The notes below the pieces were generated by a model. The model was not told where the DNA came from, ran no database searches, and saw nothing but the letters and a program-made list of their open reading frames with translations. The position numbers and the translations under genes were made by a program. Positions 63,667-64,000 of a DNA stretch of 64,000 nt are shown piece after piece. The stretch covers positions 196,120 to 260,119 of the forward strand of contig NZ_PUJW01000004.1 of NCBI RefSeq assembly GCF_011189575.1, in the 5' to 3' direction. Positions within the stretch are counted from its first letter, which is position 1. Each line of letters opens with the position of its first letter. Source of the DNA: Photorhabdus cinerea (GTDB lineage: Bacteria; Pseudomonadota; Gammaproteobacteria; Enterobacterales; Enterobacteriaceae).

Positions 63667-64000
63667 TTAAGCCATCATTGGAACATCTTCTTCTAAGTAG
63701 AAAACTTTCAGTGATGGTTTCTTCCATTTAAGGCAGTAAGCAATCAAGCCGCCTAAAACAGTCAACATAAATCCTTTTATACTTCGGTGGCGCGAATGCT
63801 CTATTTGAGAAATTGTTTTTAATTGTCCATTAATTGTTTCGATAATAAAACGCTTTGATAACATTATCTTATCCCACTCAGCTTGCATACACGCTTTCAT
63901 GTTTCGGCGCTTTTTCGTGATGAAAGTGACACCCGTTTTGGCTAAATCGTCAGCGAGCTCCTGACTGAGATAACCCTTGTCGGCGTAAAGAGAACCCGTT
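63667..64000 (-). CDS. IS982-family transposase, C-terminal part (runs off the right edge)
   Basis: On the minus strand the frame is open from base 64000 to a stop at 63667: TGSLYADKGYLSQELADDLA, then FITKKRRNMKACMQAEWDKIM and KRFIIETINGQLKTISQIEH. This is the second half of the IS982 DDE domain, with the last catalytic Glu in IIETI. No frameshift inside, so the full gene may be intact beyond the edge. The element end lies near 63650 (AACCCGAATTCTGCTTAAG, similar to the remnant end at 15845). It interrupts the backbone right after mini-yccU. Confidence 0.85.
   Translation of the reverse strand, partial: TGSLYADKGYLSQELADDLAKTGVTFITKKRRNMKACMQAEWDKIMLSKRFIIETINGQLKTISQIEHSRHRSIKGFMLTVLGGLIAYCLKWKKPSLKVFYLEEDVPMMA

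Noticed and set aside
1..64000. CRISPR arrays, tRNA or rRNA genes
   Set aside because: No regularly spaced identical repeats and no cloverleaf-type or rRNA sequence were recognised by eye; a dedicated scan was not possible.

Overview
The window looks like a Photorhabdus chromosome (Morganellaceae, close to Xenorhabdus). Three things point there: the first two genes of a Photorhabdus virulence cassette (PVC, an extracellular contractile injection system), an alpha-xenorhabdolysin XaxA/XaxB (PaxA/PaxB) toxin pair, and 127-bp ERIC repeats. The rest is a housekeeping backbone in nearly E. coli gene order. The assignment rests on recognised families and gene order; no database search was run.

Layout. 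(1) 1-1481, minus strand: PVC tail-sheath (cut by the window edge) and tail-tube genes, running off to the left, with an ops-like RfaH element in the leader. (2) 2565-12766, plus strand: a ten-gene type IVb 'thin pilus' operon of the R64/Yersinia PilL-V kind, gene order S-U-V-M-L-N-O-P-Q-R. (3) 13297-15656: an orphan ORF remnant, then an FAD monooxygenase and a divergent TetR regulator sharing a perfect inverted-repeat operator. (4) 15840-20440: transposase debris (IS982, IS110 and Tn3 families) on both sides of the intact xaxAB toxin operon. (5) 20569-63487: conserved backbone, ldtD-mepK-gloC-(VOC)-aspC-ompF-like x2-asnS-pncB / pepN-(lipoprotein)-pyrD-zapC-[glycosyltransferase array]-ycbX / rlmKL-uup-pqiABC-rmf-(secreted orphan)-fabA-ycbZ / matP-ompA-sulA-tfoX-yccS-helD-mgsA-(mini yccU). 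(6) 63667-64000: the C-terminal part of another IS982-family transposase, running out of the window.

How it works together. The left third is an accessory virulence block (contractile injection system, pilus, pore-forming toxin) placed where E. coli has mukB upstream of ldtD. The backbone serves cell-envelope upkeep (LdtD and MepK at LD-crosslinks, porins, OmpA, Pqi lipid transport, FabA), division control (ZapC, MatP, SulA), nucleotide, NAD and amino-acid metabolism, and stress responses (Rmf, SulA, MgsA). Inside it are small lineage-specific changes: a tandem glycosyltransferase array with a decaying third copy, flanked by a duplicated zapC 3' end; a tandem porin duplication; and a yccU gene reduced in frame to 48 codons.

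The main points for follow-up are the ops-like element before the PVC operon, the glycosyltransferase array, the mini-yccU gene, the transposon-flanked xaxAB locus and several unexplained short ORFs and inverted repeats. No CRISPR array, tRNA or rRNA was recognised.
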